Assembly: GCA_003151295.1 (NCBI GenBank) | Contig: PLXD01000296.1 | Span: 6,517-15,793, forward strand | From: Chitinophagaceae bacterium | GTDB taxonomy: Bacteria > Bacteroidota > Bacteroidia > Chitinophagales > Chitinophagaceae | Reading direction: 5' to 3' | DNA length: 9,277 nt | Shown here: in pieces, positions 6,563 to 9,277 of the stretch | Layout: every line of letters starts with the position of its first letter | Numbering within the stretch: the stretch's first letter is position 1 | Position numbers and translations under genes: made by a program | Notes under the pieces: model-generated | The model's input: only the letters and a program-made list of their open reading frames with translations | The model's database searches: none | What the model was told of the DNA's origin: nothing

Positions 6563-8065
6563 ATGACCATCGATCTGAAAAAATCAACCGTCTGGCTTAT
6601 CACCGGCAGCCAGCATCTATATGGAGAAGAAACACTGAAACAGGTGGCGTCCCATTCACAGACCATTGCCAGGGCGCTAAATGAATCACCCCGGATACCC
6701 GTAAACATCATATGCAAACCGACGGTAAAAACCCCCGAAGAGATCTACCGTCTTTGCGTGGAGGCCAATTCGACACCCGATTGCATCGGGATCATCGCGT
6801 GGATGCATACCTTCTCCCCCGCAAAAATGTGGATCGGCGGATTGAAAGCCCTGCAAAAACCACTGGTACACCTTCATACCCAATTCAACCGCGATATCCC
6901 CTGGAACGAGATCGACATGGATTTCATGAATCTCAACCAGAGCGCCCACGGAGACCGTGAATTCGGCTTCCTCATGAGCCGGATGAGAATGAACAGAAAA
7001 GTGATCGTAGGACATTGGCAGGACCCGGAAGTCCAGGACCGGCTCAACGCCTGGGCCCGATCCGCAGCAGGCTGGCATGACTGGCAGAACGCCCGCTTTG
7101 TACGCTTCGGAGATAACATGCGCCAGGTAGCCGTGACGGAAGGAGATAAGGTGGAGGCGGAACTGAAATTCGGCTACTCAGTCAACACCCACGGGGTCGG
7201 CGACCTCGTCAAAACGATCGGCGAAGTGAGCGAAGCCTCCGTCGATACCCTTACCGAAGAATATGATGACCTGTATACAATGGCCGAAACCCTTCGAAAA
7301 GGAAATCCCGAACGCTCTTCCCTGCGGGAAGCCGCCAGGATCGAACTGGGACTTCGGGCCTTCCTGGAGAACGGACACTTCAAAGGCTTTACCGATACCT
7401 TTGAAGACCTGCACGGAATGGCCCAATTACCAGGCATCGCCGCCCAGCGGTTGATGAGCAGCGGTTATGGATTTGCGGGAGAAGGCGACTGGAAGACCGC
7501 CGCGTTGGTGCGGGCCATGAAGATTATGGGCAGCGGACTGCCGGGAGGCAACTCCTTCATGGAGGACTATACCTACCATTTCGAACCGGATAACTCCCTG
7601 GTCCTGGGTGCTCACATGCTTGAAATCTGTGAATCGATCGCCGAAGGAAAACCTTCCTGCGAGATCCACCCGCTGGGCATCGGAGGCAAGGCAGATCCCG
7701 TGAGACTGGTATTCAATTCCGCCGCCGGCCCGGCCCTCAACGCCTCCATCGTAGATATGGGTAACCGCTTCCGCCTACTCGTGAACGAAGTGCTGGCCGT
7801 TGCCCCGACCCGACCTCTGCCCAGGCTACCTGTCGCACGTGTGTTGTGGAAACCCCTCCCGGATATGAAGACCGGCTGTGCGGCCTGGATACTGGCGGGA
7901 GGAGCCCATCATACCTGCTATAGCCAAAACTTAACCGCAGAACACATGCAGGATTTCGCCGATATAGCAGGGGTCGAATGCAACCTGATAGACAGGTCAA
8001 CAGATTTATACCGATTCCGTAATGAACTTCGGTGGAATGAAGTATATTACCAACTAAATAAATAG
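6563..8065 (+). CDS. araA: L-arabinose isomerase
   Basis: At 500 residues this has exactly the length of E. coli AraA and aligns with it from end to end. It converts L-arabinose to L-ribulose in the cytoplasm, supplying the substrate of the kinase half encoded just upstream. Visible family signatures include [11 protein letters not shown] (15-25), [11 protein letters not shown] (81-91), HTQFN (105-109), [13 protein letters not shown] (118-130), [17 protein letters not shown] (181-197) and EDLHG (281-285). The manganese ligands Glu307 (GFAGEGDW), Glu334 ([10 protein letters not shown]), His351 and His450 (AGGAHH) are all in place. The ATG at 6563 lies 30 bases after the araB-araD stop, behind an A-rich stretch (seven A) typical of Bacteroidota initiation regions. 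No damage is seen. Confidence 0.97.
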   Translation: MTIDLKKSTVWLITGSQHLYGEETLKQVASHSQTIARALNESPRIPVNIICKPTVKTPEEIYRLCVEANSTPDCIGIIAWMHTFSPAKMWIGGLKALQKPLVHLHTQFNRDIPWNEIDMDFMNLNQSAHGDREFGFLMSRMRMNRKVIVGHWQDPEVQDRLNAWARSAAGWHDWQNARFVRFGDNMRQVAVTEGDKVEAELKFGYSVNTHGVGDLVKTIGEVSEASVDTLTEEYDDLYTMAETLRKGNPERSSLREAARIELGLRAFLENGHFKGFTDTFEDLHGMAQLPGIAAQRLMSSGYGFAGEGDWKTAALVRAMKIMGSGLPGGNSFMEDYTYHFEPDNSLVLGAHMLEICESIAEGKPSCEIHPLGIGGKADPVRLVFNSAAGPALNASIVDMGNRFRLLVNEVLAVAPTRPLPRLPVARVLWKPLPDMKTGCAAWILAGGAHHTCYSQNLTAEHMQDFADIAGVECNLIDRSTDLYRFRNELRWNEVYYQLNK

Positions 8066-8088
8066 CCAGCTTTATAGCCTTAGTCTTT

Positions 8089-8115
8089 TAATTAACTTGC
8101 TGCCCGTAATTAACT
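8089..8115 (+). repeat. Short direct repeat in araA-symporter gap
   Basis: TAATTAACT occurs at 8089-8097 and again at 8107-8115, an 18-base period, within the 68-base gap between araA and the symporter gene. It could be a binding site or chance in AT-rich sequence. No terminator is seen in the gap, so read-through from araA to the symporter is expected. Confidence 0.25.
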
Positions 8116-8133
8116 GAAAAATAGCGATTGCTT

Positions 8134-9277
8134 ATGAATAGAAATCTTGTCTTCATTGATTATGTAGTCTTCATTGTGTACTTCGTCATTGTCGCCTCCT
8201 ATGGTTATTGGATCTACCTGAAAAAGAAAAAGACCACCATCGATACAAAAGATTTCTTCCTCGCCGAAGGCTCGCTGACCTGGTGGGCAATAGGCGCTTC
8301 CCTCATCGCTTCCAATATCTCCGCAGAACAATTTATCGGTATGAGCGGGGACGGGTTCTTTGCCGGTATCGCCGTGGCTGCCTATGAATGGATCGCCGCA
8401 CTGGCCCTCGTCATTATCGCGATCTGGCTAATACCGGTATATCTTAAGAATAAGATATATACCATGCCTCAGTTCTTAAAGACACGCTATAATGATACAG
8501 TAGCACTGATCATGGCCATATTCTGGCTCTTCCTGTATGTGCTCGTCAATCTCACTTCCATTTTATACCTTGGCGCCAAAGCCATCAATGGCCTTGTAGG
8601 CGGTGACTATATGCACACCATCATGATCGGTCTGGCCCTGTTCGCATTGCTCATTACCCTGGGAGGTATGAAGGTGATCGGGTATACGGACGTGATCCAG
8701 GTCGCCGTATTGATCATCGGCGGGTTAGCGACCACCTATATGGCCCTGATCGTCGTCAGCGAGAAATTCGGATTCGGCAAAGACGCAATCGCAGGATTCA
8801 ATGTGCTGCTGAAAGATGCCCCCGACCATTTTCACATGATCTTCAAGAAGCCCACCGCGGCCTCTTCTCAATACGATGTCCAGCGATATGTGATCCTGCC
8901 AGGGATCGCCATGTATTTTGCCGGGCAATGGATCGTCAATCTGAACTATTGGGGATGTAACCAATATATCACCCAAAGAGCATTAGGCGCCAACTTGCAA
9001 ACGGCCCGGACCGGGATCCTTTTTGCCGGCTTCCTCAAACTGATGATGCCTTTTATCGTGATGCTGCCGGGAATTGCCGCCTGGGTATTATATAAAAACG
9101 GTTACATGCCCGATATGAAGCAGGTCTCCGCCGACCACTTGTACAAGGTAAAAGACGATGCCTATTCCGCCGTGCTCGCCTTTTTACCCAGTGGGCTGAA
9201 AGGCTTATCCATCGCTGCCCTGACAGCCGCCATCGTCGCTTCCCTCGCAGGGAAGGCCAATAGCATCTCCACCATTT
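8134..9277 (+). CDS. Sodium/sugar symporter of the SSS (SGLT) family, N-terminal part (3'-truncated)
   Basis: The frame opens at ATG 8134 and is still open at the window edge (381 complete codons). The protein closely follows Vibrio vSGLT: ASLIASNISAEQFIGMSGDG (55-74), AAYEW (82-86), FWLFLYVLVNLTS (130-142), TDVIQV (185-190), NLNYWGCNQYITQR (269-282), FLKLMMPF (300-307), and AALTAAIVASLAGKANS (361-377). Residues that contact sugar in vSGLT are kept as Asn61, Gln66, Glu85, Asn269 and Lys302, and the gate Tyr as Tyr272. The vSGLT Ser91 position is Ala88. Of the sodium-site residues, Ile62, Ala366 and Ser370 are kept, but the vSGLT Ser364 position is Ala369. The protein has many membrane helices and sits in the inner membrane. 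Its place 68 bases behind araA suggests Na+-driven uptake of L-arabinose or a related sugar; the substrate is inferred from context. Confidence 0.93.
   Translation, partial: MNRNLVFIDYVVFIVYFVIVASYGYWIYLKKKKTTIDTKDFFLAEGSLTWWAIGASLIASNISAEQFIGMSGDGFFAGIAVAAYEWIAALALVIIAIWLIPVYLKNKIYTMPQFLKTRYNDTVALIMAIFWLFLYVLVNLTSILYLGAKAINGLVGGDYMHTIMIGLALFALLITLGGMKVIGYTDVIQVAVLIIGGLATTYMALIVVSEKFGFGKDAIAGFNVLLKDAPDHFHMIFKKPTAASSQYDVQRYVILPGIAMYFAGQWIVNLNYWGCNQYITQRALGANLQTARTGILFAGFLKLMMPFIVMLPGIAAWVLYKNGYMPDMKQVSADHLYKVKDDAYSAVLAFLPSGLKGLSIAALTAAIVASLAGKANSISTI

Overview
The window looks like chromosome from a Bacteroidota organism, probably of the Chitinophaga/Niastella type. Three things point there: an orphan double-FtsX/MacB-type permease of the kind abundant in that phylum, start codons without Shine-Dalgarno sequences but with A-rich upstream stretches, and a vSGLT-like sodium/sugar symporter placed behind the arabinose genes. 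The taxon is inferred from protein style; no rRNA or other marker gene is present.

Layout. Positions 2-547 (+) are the 3' end of a GH13 alpha-amylase-family gene. It converges on a leftward gene at 642-3026 (-) for a 794-residue ABC-type permease of the FtsX/MacB class. A gene-poor stretch (3027-3398) holds a hairpin and possibly the remnant of a small membrane peptide. A small Cro/C1-type (XRE) regulator is encoded at 3399-3608 (-). From it, across a 395-base divergent intergenic region, starts the rightward arabinose operon.

The operon holds (i) 4004-6532, a single 842-residue protein with a complete L-ribulokinase (AraB) at its N terminus and a complete L-ribulose-5-phosphate 4-epimerase (AraD) at its C terminus; (ii) 6563-8065, L-arabinose isomerase (AraA); and (iii) 8134 to the window end, a sodium:solute symporter of the SGLT type, cut by the window edge. 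Together they would take up a sugar with Na+, isomerise L-arabinose to L-ribulose (AraA), phosphorylate it to L-ribulose 5-phosphate (AraB half) and epimerise that to D-xylulose 5-phosphate (AraD half), which enters the pentose phosphate pathway.

The most interesting observations are the fusion of two consecutive pathway enzymes in one chain; a degenerate direct repeat with a perfect hairpin between its copies, sitting exactly in the linker between the two enzymes; and two terminator-like hairpins with T-runs, plus a third stem-loop, in the leader upstream of the operon, which would suit premature termination or attenuation. I saw no CRISPR array, tRNA, rRNA, insertion sequence or phage gene.
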